30,261 bases of DNA, from contig CBFHJJ010000018.1 of NCBI GenBank assembly GCA_965655865.1, forward strand, positions 1 through 30,261, written 5' to 3'. A program made the translations under genes and the position numbers. Positions within the stretch are counted from its first letter, which is position 1. Each line of letters opens with the position of its first letter. The notes beneath the pieces were generated by a model, which was given only the letters and a program-made list of their open reading frames with translations, was not told the DNA's origin and did not search any database. This document shows positions 1-9,824 of this stretch, piece by piece. The DNA comes from MAG-121220-bin8 sp965655865. GTDB lineage: Bacteria; Bacteroidota; Bacteroidia; Flavobacteriales; Flavobacteriaceae.

Positions 1-1070
1 CCCACAGCTCCGTGAGGGTCCATTATATATTTTTTATCATTGTAAATCTGTTTAACTATTTCTAATGTTTGATTGTCATCAAAAGAATATGAAGAAAGGG
101 AGGATGATAGAGTTTCAAAATTTTCAAACATCTCTTGTATTCTGATAAAATTACTTGGATTTGATACATCCATTGCGTTTGAAATTGTTTGAATTGTTGG
201 TCTTGGATTAAAAACTTGAGATTTAAAATATCTTGGAATCGTATCATTTACATTAGTACTAGCTATAAAATGATCTATTGGTAAACCCAGTTTCATGGCA
301 ATTATTCCAGCACAAATATTACCAAAATTGCCACTAGGAACACTGAAAACTAAATTCTTTTTTTTAAGTTTTTTAACAGCATAGAAATAATAAAATGCTT
401 GTGGGAGCCATCTTGCTATATTTATTGAATTTGCTGATGTTAAGTTAAATTTATTATTGAGTTCTTTGTCTACGAATGCTTTTTTAACCATGTTCTGACA
501 ATCATCAAAACTTCCTTTAACCCTAAAAGCTGTAATATTATTTCCGTTTGTTGTTAATTGCCGTTCTTGTATTTCACTTACTTTATTTTCAGGATATAAA
601 ATAATAACGTTTGTTCCTTTTACCTTAAAAAAACCATTAGCTACAGCTGCCCCAGTATCTCCAGAAGTTGCTACTAAAACAGTATTTGTTATGTTTTTAT
701 TTTTATTAAAATAACCCAAGCAATTCGCCATAAATCTGGCACCTACATCTTTAAAGGCTAGGGTGGGACCATGAAACAACTCTAATGAATAAATATTATT
801 TCCAAGATCAATTAAAGGAAAATCGAAATCAATTGTATTTGATAAAATTTCTTTTAATTTTTTTTCATTTATTGAATCTCCAATAAATTGTTTTATAACC
901 TCATACGCAATATCAATATTAGAATATTTATCAAGATTATTGATAAACTCATTATTAATTGGACTTATTTTTTCAGGAAAAAACAATCCGCCATCTTCAG
1001 CTAAACCATTTTTTACTGCTGTTTCAAAATTGACTTTTTTGTGATGTCCATTTAGACTTCTGTATAACAT
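1..1070 (-). CDS. thrC: Threonine synthase, partial (C-terminus beyond window)
   Basis: PLP-dependent enzyme converting O-phosphohomoserine to threonine, the last step of the pathway. My translation from the ATG at 1070 begins MLYRSLNGHHKKVNFETAVK, the usual N-terminal domain. The PLP lysine is K107 in the motif FHGPTLAFKD, followed by ATSGDTGAA and the phosphate-binding SVPSGNFGNICAG. The reading frame is open to base 1, where it reads MDPHGAVG, a conserved segment late in the family. About 356 codons are present; a full protein is usually about 430, so roughly the last 75 residues are missing because of the window edge and not because of a mutation. It is the third gene of a thrA-thrB-thrC operon, starting 1 nt after the thrB stop, so translation is probably coupled. 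Function is clear. Confidence 0.95.
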   Translation of the reverse strand, partial: MLYRSLNGHHKKVNFETAVKNGLAEDGGLFFPEKISPINNEFINNLDKYSNIDIAYEVIKQFIGDSINEKKLKEILSNTIDFDFPLIDLGNNIYSLELFHGPTLAFKDVGARFMANCLGYFNKNKNITNTVLVATSGDTGAAVANGFFKVKGTNVIILYPENKVSEIQERQLTTNGNNITAFRVKGSFDDCQNMVKKAFVDKELNNKFNLTSANSINIARWLPQAFYYFYAVKKLKKKNLVFSVPSGNFGNICAGIIAMKLGLPIDHFIASTNVNDTIPRYFKSQVFNPRPTIQTISNAMDVSNPSNFIRIQEMFENFETLSSSLSSYSFDDNQTLEIVKQIYNDKKYIMDPHGAV

Positions 1071-1071
1071 T

Positions 1072-2001
1072 TTAATTTGTGTTTAATATTCTAATACCCA
1101 TATCGTTTACACACGAAATATGAACATCGTAATCTAGACCTAATTTGTCGTAAATCTTTTTCATTGCATTACCTACTTTTTTAGCTGTAGTAACTCCCTT
1201 ACTCATAGCAAATACAGAAGGTCCAGAACCCGAAATGCCGCAGCCAAGAGCTCCAGAATTAATACTTACTGATTTAATTTTTTCAAATTTTGGAATTAAA
1301 ACAGATCTCAAAGGTTCAATTACAACATCTTTTAAAGACCTTCCAATTAAATCATAGTCTTCAGTATATAGTCCGCTAATAAAAGCTCCAAGATTAGCAG
1401 ATTGTTCAACCATGTTTTTCAACAAGACTTTATCTTTAACAACAGCTCTTGAATCTTTTGTTTTTAATTCAATTTTTGGATGAATTACAGTAAATGCAAT
1501 TTCAATTGGAGTATTTAGTTTAAAGTAATCATTTTCAATACTATTTCTAACAAATGTAAAACCACCTAAAAGAACAGCTGCAACATTATCAGCGTGTTTG
1601 GATCCACTAGCGGCCATTTCACCACACATTGCAAATTTTATTAATTCTTTGTTTGTATAAGGTTCTCCTATTAGTTTATTTATTGCATAAACACTTCCAG
1701 CAGAACTAGCAGCACTACTTCCAATTCCACTTCCAGGTTTAATTCCTTTATGAATTTCAATCTCAAACCCACAATTCACTTTAGTTTGATTTAAAAGTGC
1801 TGTTGCAGAAACTCCAGCAACATTAAGCGATATGTCAGTACTTAGTTTTTGTCCAGAAACTTTTTTAATTATAACTCCTTTTTTTTTAGTTTTTCTTACA
1901 GTAATTTCGTCACCAATGTTGTCAAGACAAACTCCTAAAATGTCATAACCGCATGATAGATTAGCAATACTTGCTGGAGCGAAAACTTTGATTTCATTCA
2001 T
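1072..2001 (-). CDS. thrB: Homoserine kinase
   Basis: Cytoplasmic GHMP-family kinase that phosphorylates homoserine with ATP, giving the substrate of threonine synthase. The 309 residues match the family length. The N-terminal substrate segment is FAPASIANLSCGYDILG. The glycine/serine-rich phosphate loop PGSGIGSSAASSAG lies at about 89-102, and the C-terminal GHMP motif GALGCGISGSGPSVFA at 251-266. The start ATG directly abuts the thrA stop with no gap, and the stop is 1 nt before thrC. This tight packing supports a single transcript and translational coupling. No odd residues were seen. Confidence 0.96.
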   Translation of the reverse strand: MNEIKVFAPASIANLSCGYDILGVCLDNIGDEITVRKTKKKGVIIKKVSGQKLSTDISLNVAGVSATALLNQTKVNCGFEIEIHKGIKPGSGIGSSAASSAGSVYAINKLIGEPYTNKELIKFAMCGEMAASGSKHADNVAAVLLGGFTFVRNSIENDYFKLNTPIEIAFTVIHPKIELKTKDSRAVVKDKVLLKNMVEQSANLGAFISGLYTEDYDLIGRSLKDVVIEPLRSVLIPKFEKIKSVSINSGALGCGISGSGPSVFAMSKGVTTAKKVGNAMKKIYDKLGLDYDVHISCVNDMGIRILNTN

Positions 2002-4446
2002 TTAATTTCTACTTATTCTAATTATATCAGCAAATATTCCAGATGCAGTAACCTCAGAGCCTGCTCCAGCGCCTTTAACTATTAAAGGCTGTGATTTATA
2101 CCGGTCTGTATAAAACAAGACTATGTTGTCACTACCTTCTAAATTATAAAAATCGTGATTCTTGGGAATATATTTAATTCCGACAGAGGCTTCCCCATTT
2201 TTATACTCTGCTACATATTTTATTTTAGATTCGCTTTCAATAGCCGTATTTAATATATTTTTAAAATGAGTTTCATTGGACTGTAGTGAGTTTAAAAAAT
2301 CTTTATTAGAAATAGTTTCTAAACATTCTTTAGGTATGAAAGAATTATTTTCAATTTCATTAATTTCAATTTCCTTTCCACTTTCCCTGGCTAATATCAA
2401 AATTTTTCTAGCTACGTCAATTCCACTTAAGTCAATTTTTGGATCAGGCTCTGTAAAACCCTCATCCATAGCTTTTTGAACAACTTCCTTAAAAGTATTA
2501 GATTTATTATAATTATTAAAAATAAAATTTAAACTCCCTGATAATATAGCTTCAATAGAGATAATTTTATCACCAGAATTAATAAGGTTGTTTAAAGTAT
2601 CGATAATTGGCAGTCCTGCACCAACGTTTGTTTCAAACAAAAAAGATGTATCATATTTTTTTGAAATATTTTTAAGTTCCGTATAATTTTTAAAAGTGTC
2701 TGCACATGCTATTTTATTACATGTAACTACATTAATATTGTTTTTCAAAAAATATTTGTAAGTCTCTGCAATTTTTGGGCTTGCAGTATTATCAACAAAT
2801 ACACTATTTCTAAGGTTAAGCTCTATTGACTTTGAAATAAAATCATTAAGATTGACTATGTCACCCTTTTCGATTGCTTTCTTATAATTTGATAAATCAA
2901 TACCAGTATCATTAAAAATCATTTTTTTAGAATTTGATATCGCTATTACTCTTAATTTAAGTTTGAGTTTTTCTTTGAGATATTCAGATTGTTGATCTAT
3001 TTGATGTAATAATTTAGAACCTACATTTCCAATACCAATAATGAACAAATTTATCTGCTTAACATTTTTTTCAAAAAATCTTTCATGTAAGGTATTTAAA
3101 GCTTTTTTTACGTCTTTTTGATCAATAACTGCTGTAATGTTCCTTTCTGAAGAACCTTGGGAAATTGCCTTGACATTAATATTGTTTTTTCCTAATGCAC
3201 TGAACATTTTACCGCTAATTCCTTGGTGATTTTTCATTTTATCTCCAACTAACGCTATTATTGAAAGCTTGTTTTCAATAATACATGGATTTAGAATTAA
3301 ATTTTCAATTTCGTATTTAAAAGCTTCATCAACAATTTTTTTTGCTTTATTGGCCTCGGAATCTTTAATTCCAATACAAATCGAGTGTTCTGAGGACGCC
3401 TGAGTAATCATAATAATATTTATATTATTATTAGAAATTTCTTCAAATAATTTTTTTGAAAATCCGGGAATTCCAACCATACCGCTTCCTTCAATTGTAA
3501 GTAATGTAATGTTTTTAATGTGAGTAATTCCTTTGATTATTGAATCATTTTTTGAGTCCTTAGATATTAAAGTTCCAGGATTTTTACTTTTAAAAGTATT
3601 TTTAATATAAACAGGAATGTTTTTGTTCATTACCGGCTTAATAGTAGGAGGGTATAAAACTTTAGCTCCAAAATGAGATAGTTCCATAGCTTCTTTATAT
3701 GATAAATAATCAACAGGGTAGGATTGATTAACTATTTTTGGATTTGCAGTAAAAATACCGCTAACATCTGTCCATATTTCCAATTTTTCCGCATTAGTTA
3801 TTGAAGCTAATATAGAGGCAGTAAAATCAGATCCTCCTCTACCTAACGTAACATTATTTCCGTAATTATCTCGAGCAATAAACCCAGGCATTACTATGAT
3901 TTTGCTATCAACTGTTTTGAAAAAATCTTTCCATTTCCTTTCAGTTAAATTGTAATCAACTTGATTTGAACCAAGTTTTAAAAGTTTTGTAGTTATTATT
4001 TCTCTTGAATCTTTTAAAGTTATGTCAAGCCCCCTTACTTCTCCGAGTTTACCAATTATATAATAAGATATTAATTCTCCAAAGCCTGAAATATTATCAT
4101 ATGTTTTGGAACTAAATTCTTTTAAGTTATAAATTCCCTCGAGTACACTTTCAAGGTCATTAAATTGTTTTTGAATGTAACTTAAAATTTTACTTTGGTT
4201 CTTAAATTCAAATAAAGTCGTACAAATTTCAATATGGTTTTTTAAAATGGATTTATAAATATTTTTAAAATCATTATCTCTTAAACTTGCAAGTTTACCG
4301 CATTTTATTAAATCATCAGTTGTTTTGCCAATAGCGGAAAATATAACAATAGTTTTAGAGTCATAATTACTCTTCAGTATTTTTAAAACGATTTCAATGT
4401 TCTCTGCGTTAGAGATTGAAGAACCGCCAAATTTTAAAACTTTCAT
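2002..4446 (-). CDS. thrA: Bifunctional aspartokinase / homoserine dehydrogenase
   Basis: Catalyses the first step (aspartate to aspartyl phosphate) and the third step (aspartate semialdehyde to homoserine) of threonine and methionine synthesis. Over 814 residues the order is: an aspartokinase domain (KFGGSS at 5-10, GRGGSD at 202-207), two ACT-like regulatory repeats (about 314-380 and 395-455), then homoserine dehydrogenase with the Rossmann loop GIGNVG at 471-476, the GSLNFIFN segment and the signature DPKIDLSGIDVARK. The length is that of E. coli ThrA-type fusions. The ACT repeats imply feedback inhibition, probably by threonine (inferred from the family). It is first in the thrABC operon and lies 145 nt after clpC on the same strand. 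An 8-bp-arm inverted repeat lies 15 nt before the start. I found no threonine/isoleucine-rich leader peptide. Confidence 0.96.
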   Translation of the reverse strand: MKVLKFGGSSISNAENIEIVLKILKSNYDSKTIVIFSAIGKTTDDLIKCGKLASLRDNDFKNIYKSILKNHIEICTTLFEFKNQSKILSYIQKQFNDLESVLEGIYNLKEFSSKTYDNISGFGELISYYIIGKLGEVRGLDITLKDSREIITTKLLKLGSNQVDYNLTERKWKDFFKTVDSKIIVMPGFIARDNYGNNVTLGRGGSDFTASILASITNAEKLEIWTDVSGIFTANPKIVNQSYPVDYLSYKEAMELSHFGAKVLYPPTIKPVMNKNIPVYIKNTFKSKNPGTLISKDSKNDSIIKGITHIKNITLLTIEGSGMVGIPGFSKKLFEEISNNNINIIMITQASSEHSICIGIKDSEANKAKKIVDEAFKYEIENLILNPCIIENKLSIIALVGDKMKNHQGISGKMFSALGKNNINVKAISQGSSERNITAVIDQKDVKKALNTLHERFFEKNVKQINLFIIGIGNVGSKLLHQIDQQSEYLKEKLKLKLRVIAISNSKKMIFNDTGIDLSNYKKAIEKGDIVNLNDFISKSIELNLRNSVFVDNTASPKIAETYKYFLKNNINVVTCNKIACADTFKNYTELKNISKKYDTSFLFETNVGAGLPIIDTLNNLINSGDKIISIEAILSGSLNFIFNNYNKSNTFKEVVQKAMDEGFTEPDPKIDLSGIDVARKILILARESGKEIEINEIENNSFIPKECLETISNKDFLNSLQSNETHFKNILNTAIESESKIKYVAEYKNGEASVGIKYIPKNHDFYNLEGSDNIVLFYTDRYKSQPLIVKGAGAGSEVTASGIFADIIRISRN

Positions 4447-4591
4447 TAGAAAAAAGATGAATTAACATATAAAAGTATGTTAACCTTATGTTTTATTTGA
4501 AGAAAAATAATTTTTTTTATACTGTTTTATGAAATCAATAGTTTATTATGAATTTAATGTTGATTTAATAAAATAAACCTAATAAACTGTA
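4447..4591 (-). promoter_or_regulatory. clpC-thrA intergenic region with inverted repeat
   Basis: This is the only space in which a thrABC promoter could sit. It contains a perfect inverted repeat TTAACATA-taaaag-TATGTTAA (4462-4469 and 4476-4483, plus-strand reading), with its inner edge 15 nt before the thrA start. In the transcript the repeat is followed by a short T-rich stretch (CATCTTTTTTCTA). It could be an operator or a weak hairpin; with one GC pair per arm it is unlikely to be a strong terminator. No convincing TAnnTTTG box and no leader ORF rich in threonine codons was found. Confidence 0.4.
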
Positions 4592-7123
4592 TTATAACTT
4601 AATAACACTCAATTTAGAATTGTCTTTATTGCATTCAATTTTAAATTTGCTGCCTTCTTCAATATTAGACTTTACAATTTCTTCAGCTATTAAGTCCTCA
4701 ACATAGTTTTGAATCGCTCTCTTTAATGGTCTAGCACCATATTTTTTGTCAAATCCTTTATCACATAAAAAATTAATTGCTTTTGTCGATATTTTAATTT
4801 CATATCCAAGCTCTTTTAATCTGTTTTTTAATTTTTCTAGTTCAATATTTATAATCTTTTTTAAGTCATTTTTTTCCAAACTATTAAAAATCACAATCTC
4901 GTCAACTCTATTTAGGAACTCTGGTGAAAATGCTTTTTTAAGTGATTTCTCTATAGTATTTTTTATATTTTTTGACTCCTGAGATTTCATAGATTCCGTG
5001 CCAAACCCAACTCCATTTCCAAAATCTTTTACTTGTCTCGCACCAAGATTTGAGGTCATTATAATTACAGTATTTTTAAAATCTACTTTCCTGCCCAAGC
5101 TATCTGTTAAAGATCCCTCGTCAAGTACTTGTAAAAGCATATTAAAAATATCAGGATGAGCTTTTTCAACTTCGTCAAGTAAAATTACACTGTATGGTTT
5201 TCTTCGCACTTTTTCTGTAAGTTGACCACCTTCTTCGTATCCAACGTAGCCAGGAGGTGCTCCAATTAATCTTGAAACAGCGAATTTCTCCATATATTCA
5301 CTCATGTCGATTCTTATTAAAGAATCTGAACCACTAAACAGTTCAGAGGATAAAATTTTTGCAAGTTGTGTTTTTCCAACACCGGTTTGACCTAAAAATA
5401 TAAATGATCCAATTGGTTTATTAGGATCTTTAATTCCAGCTCTGTTTCTTTGAATAGCCTTAACAACTTTACTTACAGCGTCTTTTTGTCCAATAACCTT
5501 ACTTGAAATAATATTATTTAAATTATTAAGTTCTTTTAGTTCAGCTTTAGCAATTTTATTTACAGGTATTCCGGTAATCATTGAAACAACTTCAGATATA
5601 TCATTTTCATCAACAGTTTCACGATGCATTTTTAATTCTTCTTGCCATTTTTCTTGGGCTTGAATTAATTCTTTTTCAATTCTTTTTTCATCATCTCTCA
5701 ATTTTGCAGCTTCTTCGTATTTTTGTTTTTTAACTACCGCATTTTTTTTATCTCTTACTTCTTCTAAATTTTCTTCTAAACTCACTATGTTTTTTGGAAC
5801 ATCCATATTTGTTATATGAACTCTTGAACCAGCTTCATCCATAGCATCTATTGCTTTATCTGGGAAAAATCTATCAGAAATATATCTATCCGTTAATTTT
5901 ACGCAAGCTTCTAAAGCTTTATCGGTAAAATTAACATTATGATGAGATTCGTATTGATCTTTAATGTTTCTTAATATTTCAAGTGTTTCTTCAACTGTGG
6001 TTGGTTCTACTATAATTTTTTGAAATCTTCTTTCTAAGGCTCCATCTTTTTCAATATATTGTCTGTATTCATCAAGCGTTGTAGCTCCAATACATTGAAT
6101 TTCACCTCTAGCTAATGCTGGCTTAAACATATTTGATGCGTCTAGACTTCCAGTTGCTCCTCCTGCACCAACAATAGTGTGAATTTCATCAATAAAGAGT
6201 ATTATATCATCATTTTTTTCAATTTCATTCATCACAGCTTTCATTCTTTCCTCAAATTGTCCTCTGTATTTAGTTCCTGCAACTATGCTGGCCAAATCTA
6301 GAGTTACAACTCTTTTATTGTATAGAATCCTAGAAACTTTTTTTTGTATAATTCTTAAAGCTAATCCCTCAGCAATTGCAGATTTACCAACTCCTGGCTC
6401 TCCAATTAACAAAGGATTATTTTTCTTTCTTCTACTCAATATTTGAGAAACTCTTTCAATTTCTTTTTCTCTTCCAATTACTGGATCAAGTTTACCAGAA
6501 TTAGCTAATGAGGTTAAATCTCTTCCAAAATTATCTAAAACAGGTGTTTTAGATTTAACTTTAGATTTAGCATCTGATTTAATTGTAAAAGGATTTTCTT
6601 CAATTGGATCCTCATTATCCTTAGATTCGTCAGGAAACGTTTCAGACGTGGGTGAACTAGAAAAATCATCATTAAGTTCAGTTAGCATATATTTAAATTG
6701 TTCCTTAACAGATTCATAATCAAGTTGAAGTTTGATCAATAATTTTGTTGTTGGATCATTTTCATTTCTTAGAATACACAAAAGAAGGTGAGCTGTATTT
6801 ATTGATTTGCCTTGAAATAGTTTAGCTTCCAAAAAGGTGGTTTTTAAAGCTCTTTCAGCTTGCCTAGTTAGGTGCAAGTTTTTTTTATGATTTTGATTGA
6901 AATCATTGATTGGATTTGGTGGGCTTAAGATCTCAACTTTCTTTCTTAAATAATCTAAGTCAATTTCAAGTGAGTTTAAAATATTAATTGCTTTTCCACC
7001 TCCATCTCTTAGCATTCCTAAAAGAAGATGCTCAGTTCCAATAAAGTCATGCCCTAATCTTAAGGCTTCTTCTTTACTATAAGTTATTACATCTTTTACT
7101 CTCGAAGAAAAATTATCATCCAT
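4592..7123 (-). CDS. clpC: ATP-dependent Clp protease ATP-binding subunit ClpC
   Basis: Hsp100 unfoldase that feeds misfolded or tagged proteins into ClpP in the cytoplasm. The 843 residues carry the full ClpC order: two N-terminal Clp repeats (about 1-150), a poorly conserved acidic linker, AAA module 1 with Walker A GEPGVGKS at 241-248 and Walker B ILFIDE, a middle region with a UVR-like coiled coil (about 455-485, KQKYEEAAKLRDDEKRIEKE), and AAA module 2 with GQTGVGKT at 578-585. The VGF tripeptide at 704-706 sits where ClpP-binding loops occur, which argues for a ClpP partner; clpP is not in this window. It is divergent from gyrA and upstream of thrA on the same strand. No CtsR-type operator was recognised. 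Confidence 0.96.
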   Translation of the reverse strand: MDDNFSSRVKDVITYSKEEALRLGHDFIGTEHLLLGMLRDGGGKAINILNSLEIDLDYLRKKVEILSPPNPINDFNQNHKKNLHLTRQAERALKTTFLEAKLFQGKSINTAHLLLCILRNENDPTTKLLIKLQLDYESVKEQFKYMLTELNDDFSSSPTSETFPDESKDNEDPIEENPFTIKSDAKSKVKSKTPVLDNFGRDLTSLANSGKLDPVIGREKEIERVSQILSRRKKNNPLLIGEPGVGKSAIAEGLALRIIQKKVSRILYNKRVVTLDLASIVAGTKYRGQFEERMKAVMNEIEKNDDIILFIDEIHTIVGAGGATGSLDASNMFKPALARGEIQCIGATTLDEYRQYIEKDGALERRFQKIIVEPTTVEETLEILRNIKDQYESHHNVNFTDKALEACVKLTDRYISDRFFPDKAIDAMDEAGSRVHITNMDVPKNIVSLEENLEEVRDKKNAVVKKQKYEEAAKLRDDEKRIEKELIQAQEKWQEELKMHRETVDENDISEVVSMITGIPVNKIAKAELKELNNLNNIISSKVIGQKDAVSKVVKAIQRNRAGIKDPNKPIGSFIFLGQTGVGKTQLAKILSSELFSGSDSLIRIDMSEYMEKFAVSRLIGAPPGYVGYEEGGQLTEKVRRKPYSVILLDEVEKAHPDIFNMLLQVLDEGSLTDSLGRKVDFKNTVIIMTSNLGARQVKDFGNGVGFGTESMKSQESKNIKNTIEKSLKKAFSPEFLNRVDEIVIFNSLEKNDLKKIINIELEKLKNRLKELGYEIKISTKAINFLCDKGFDKKYGARPLKRAIQNYVEDLIAEEIVKSNIEEGSKFKIECNKDNSKLSVIKL

Positions 7124-7313
7124 GCCTATTCTATTATCTTATAAGTAAATAGACAAAAAAAATTTTTTAATTCCAAGTTTTTTGATCTACTATTTAACTA
7201 AATTTCATTAAAAATTTGTTAATAAAATATATAAAAAACTGTATTTAAATTCAATTTAAAATATGAGGTATTGTTATATTTGTTAGGTTATAATTAACGT
7301 AAAAAATATTTTT
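7124..7313. promoter_or_regulatory. Divergent clpC/gyrA promoter region
   Basis: This 190-nt AT-rich gap is the longest non-coding stretch in the window. On the plus strand TATATTTG at 7275-7282 fits the Bacteroidetes -7 consensus TAnnTTTG and would give a leader of about 25 nt before gyrA. No clear TTG-type -33 box stands out. For clpC I could not find a matching box on the minus strand. No small ORF, RNA gene or strong inverted repeat was seen in the rest. Confidence 0.6.
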
Positions 7314-9818
7314 ATGAGTGAAGGTGAAAAATTGATACCTATTAACATTGAAGAGGCAATGAAATCTGCTTACATTGATTATTCAATGTCTGTTATTGTT
7401 TCCAGAGCACTCCCGGACGTTAGAGATGGTTTAAAACCAGTACACAGACGTGTTTTATATGGAATGCACCAATTGGGCTTGAGAGGTTCTAGTAAATTTA
7501 AAAAATCAGCTTTTATTGTCGGAGAAGTACTTGGTAAATATCACCCGCACGGAGATTCTTCTGTTTACGATACAATGGTTAGAATGGCTCAAGAGTGGAG
7601 TTTAAGATATTTGCTTGTCGATGGACAAGGAAATTATGGCTCTGTTGATGGAGACAGTCCGGCAGCTATGAGATACACAGAAGCTAGAATGCAAAAAATT
7701 TCTGAGGAAATGGTTGCAGATTTAGATAAAGATACTGTAGATCATCAATTAAATTATGATGATTCTATAATGGAGCCTACAGTTCTACCTACCAAAATTC
7801 CTGGATTATTAATAAATGGTGCTAGTGGAATAGCTGTAGGTATGGCTACAAATATGCCACCCCACAATATATCAGAAGTTATTGATGGAACAATTGCTTA
7901 CATCGAAAATAATGATATTTCTACTGATGAACTTATTCAATTTGTGAAAGCACCTGATTTTCCGACAGGAGGAATAATATATGGATATGAAGGAGTTAAA
8001 CAAGCATTTGAAACTGGAAGAGGTCGTATAGTTATGCGAGCTAAGGCTGAGATTGAGGAGGTTAACGGAAGAGAATGTATTATTGTTACTGAAATTCCTT
8101 ATCAAGTTAATAAAGCAGAAATGATTAGAAAAACTGCTGAAATGGTTAATGATAAAAAAATTGAAGGTATTTCAACAATAAGAGACGAGTCTGACAGGCA
8201 AGGAATGCGTATTGTTTATGTATTAAAAAGAGATGCGGTACCTAATGTTGTTTTAAATACTCTTTTTAAACACACCCAACTTCAATCATCATTTAGTGTA
8301 AATAATATTGCTTTAGTCAAAGGTCGTCCTCAAATGTTGAACCTTAAGCAGATGATAGGTTATTTTGTAGAGCATAGACATGATGTTGTAGTTAGAAGAA
8401 CAAAGTATGAATTAAAAAAAGCAGAAGAAAGAGCTCATATTTTAGAAGGCTTAATTATAGCTTCTGATAATATTGATAAAGTTATTTCCTTAATTAGATC
8501 TTCTTCAAATGCTGATGAAGCAAAATCTAAATTAATTAAAGAATTTAAATTATCAGAAATTCAATCAAAAGCTATTGTTGAAATGCGCTTGAGACAATTA
8601 ACTGGTCTTGAACAAGACAAGTTAAGGGGTGAATTTGATGATTTGATGAATACTATTAAAGACTTGAAAGATATTCTTGGTAGTGAGGAAAGAAGAATGA
8701 CTATAATAAAAGATGAACTTGTAGAGATTAGAGAAAAGTACGGAGATGAAAGAAGATCTCAAATTGAATATGCTGGTGGTGATCTTAGTATGGAAGATAT
8801 GATTCCTAATGAAAAAGTAGTAATCACTATTTCAAATGCAGGCTACATTAAACGAACACCTTTGGTTGAATATAAAACACAAAATAGAGGTGGTGTTGGT
8901 CAAAGAGGTTCTACTACTAGAAACGAAGATTTTTTAGAGCATTTGTTTGTTGGTACTAATCATCAGTATATGTTGTTTTTTACTCAAAAAGGAAAATGTT
9001 TTTGGATGAGAGTTTTTGAAATTCCAGAAGGAAGTAAAACATCTAAAGGAAGAGCTATGCAAAATCTCATAAATATTGAACAAGACGACGAGGTCAAAGC
9101 TTTTATTTGTACTCAAGACCTAAAAGATGAAGATTATATAAATAGTCATTATGTAATAATGGCAACTAAAAAAGGTCAGGTAAAGAAAACATCTTTGGAA
9201 CAATATTCTAGACCTAGATCAAACGGAATTAATGCAATTACTATAAAAGATGACGATGAGCTTTTAGAAGCTAAATTAACTACCGGTAATTCACAAGTTT
9301 TAATAGCAGTCAAATCTGGAAAATGTATTCGTTTTGAAGAAAGTAAAACTCGTCCGATGGGTAGAAATGCATCTGGTGTAAGAGGAATTAGATTAAAAGA
9401 TTTAAAAGATGAAGTAGTGGGCATGATTTCTGTTAATGACTTAGATAGTGATATTTTGGTAGTTTCTGAAAATGGTTATGGTAAAAGATCTAGCTTAGAT
9501 GATTACCGAATGACCAACAGAGGAGGAAAAGGCGTTAAAACCATATCTATTACTGAAAAAACAGGAGAATTAGTTACAATTAAAAATGTTACGGATAATG
9601 ATGATTTGATGATTATTAACAAATCTGGCATAGCCATAAGAATGGAGGTTTCTTCCCTAAGAGTAATGGGTAGAGCTACTCAAGGAGTTAAACTTATTAA
9701 CCTTAAAGATTCTGATTCAATAGCTGCAGTTGCAAAAGTTGTTCATGATGATGATGATATTTCTGATGTAGACGAGATAGATGTTGTTGAAGAAAATAAC
9801 GATAACGATTTAAATTAA
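7314..9818 (+). CDS. gyrA: DNA gyrase subunit A
   Basis: The breakage-reunion subunit of DNA gyrase, which pairs with GyrB to introduce negative supercoils. It has 834 residues, a normal length. The catalytic tyrosine is Y121 in AAMRYTEARM. The quinolone region reads HPHGDSSVYDT, keeping serine and aspartate (S82, D86) at the positions equivalent to E. coli 83 and 87, so it looks wild type there. The C-terminal beta-pinwheel carries a degenerate GyrA box, QNRGGVG, and a second RGGKG repeat later on (TNRGGKG). The protein ends in an acidic tail rich in D and E. A TAnnTTTG promoter lies about 32 nt upstream of the ATG. A TPR gene follows after 6 nt, an arrangement I associate with Flavobacteriia. 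Confidence 0.97.
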   Translation: MSEGEKLIPINIEEAMKSAYIDYSMSVIVSRALPDVRDGLKPVHRRVLYGMHQLGLRGSSKFKKSAFIVGEVLGKYHPHGDSSVYDTMVRMAQEWSLRYLLVDGQGNYGSVDGDSPAAMRYTEARMQKISEEMVADLDKDTVDHQLNYDDSIMEPTVLPTKIPGLLINGASGIAVGMATNMPPHNISEVIDGTIAYIENNDISTDELIQFVKAPDFPTGGIIYGYEGVKQAFETGRGRIVMRAKAEIEEVNGRECIIVTEIPYQVNKAEMIRKTAEMVNDKKIEGISTIRDESDRQGMRIVYVLKRDAVPNVVLNTLFKHTQLQSSFSVNNIALVKGRPQMLNLKQMIGYFVEHRHDVVVRRTKYELKKAEERAHILEGLIIASDNIDKVISLIRSSSNADEAKSKLIKEFKLSEIQSKAIVEMRLRQLTGLEQDKLRGEFDDLMNTIKDLKDILGSEERRMTIIKDELVEIREKYGDERRSQIEYAGGDLSMEDMIPNEKVVITISNAGYIKRTPLVEYKTQNRGGVGQRGSTTRNEDFLEHLFVGTNHQYMLFFTQKGKCFWMRVFEIPEGSKTSKGRAMQNLINIEQDDEVKAFICTQDLKDEDYINSHYVIMATKKGQVKKTSLEQYSRPRSNGINAITIKDDDELLEAKLTTGNSQVLIAVKSGKCIRFEESKTRPMGRNASGVRGIRLKDLKDEVVGMISVNDLDSDILVVSENGYGKRSSLDDYRMTNRGGKGVKTISITEKTGELVTIKNVTDNDDLMIINKSGIAIRMEVSSLRVMGRATQGVKLINLKDSDSIAAVAKVVHDDDDISDVDEIDVVEENNDNDLN

Positions 9819-9824
9819 TTTAAA

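Noticed and set aside
2276..2479. Plus-strand open frame inside thrA, and similar antisense frames in clpC, gyrA, the permease and others
   Set aside because: They lie inside well-conserved genes on the other strand and encode low-complexity hydrophobic or charged stretches with no recognisable domain.
4447..4591. Threonine attenuator with leader peptide upstream of thrA
   Set aside because: No short ORF rich in threonine or isoleucine codons and no GC-rich terminator hairpin was found.
7545..7580. Quinolone-resistance change in gyrA
   Set aside because: Serine and aspartate are present at both hotspot positions, so nothing indicates resistance.
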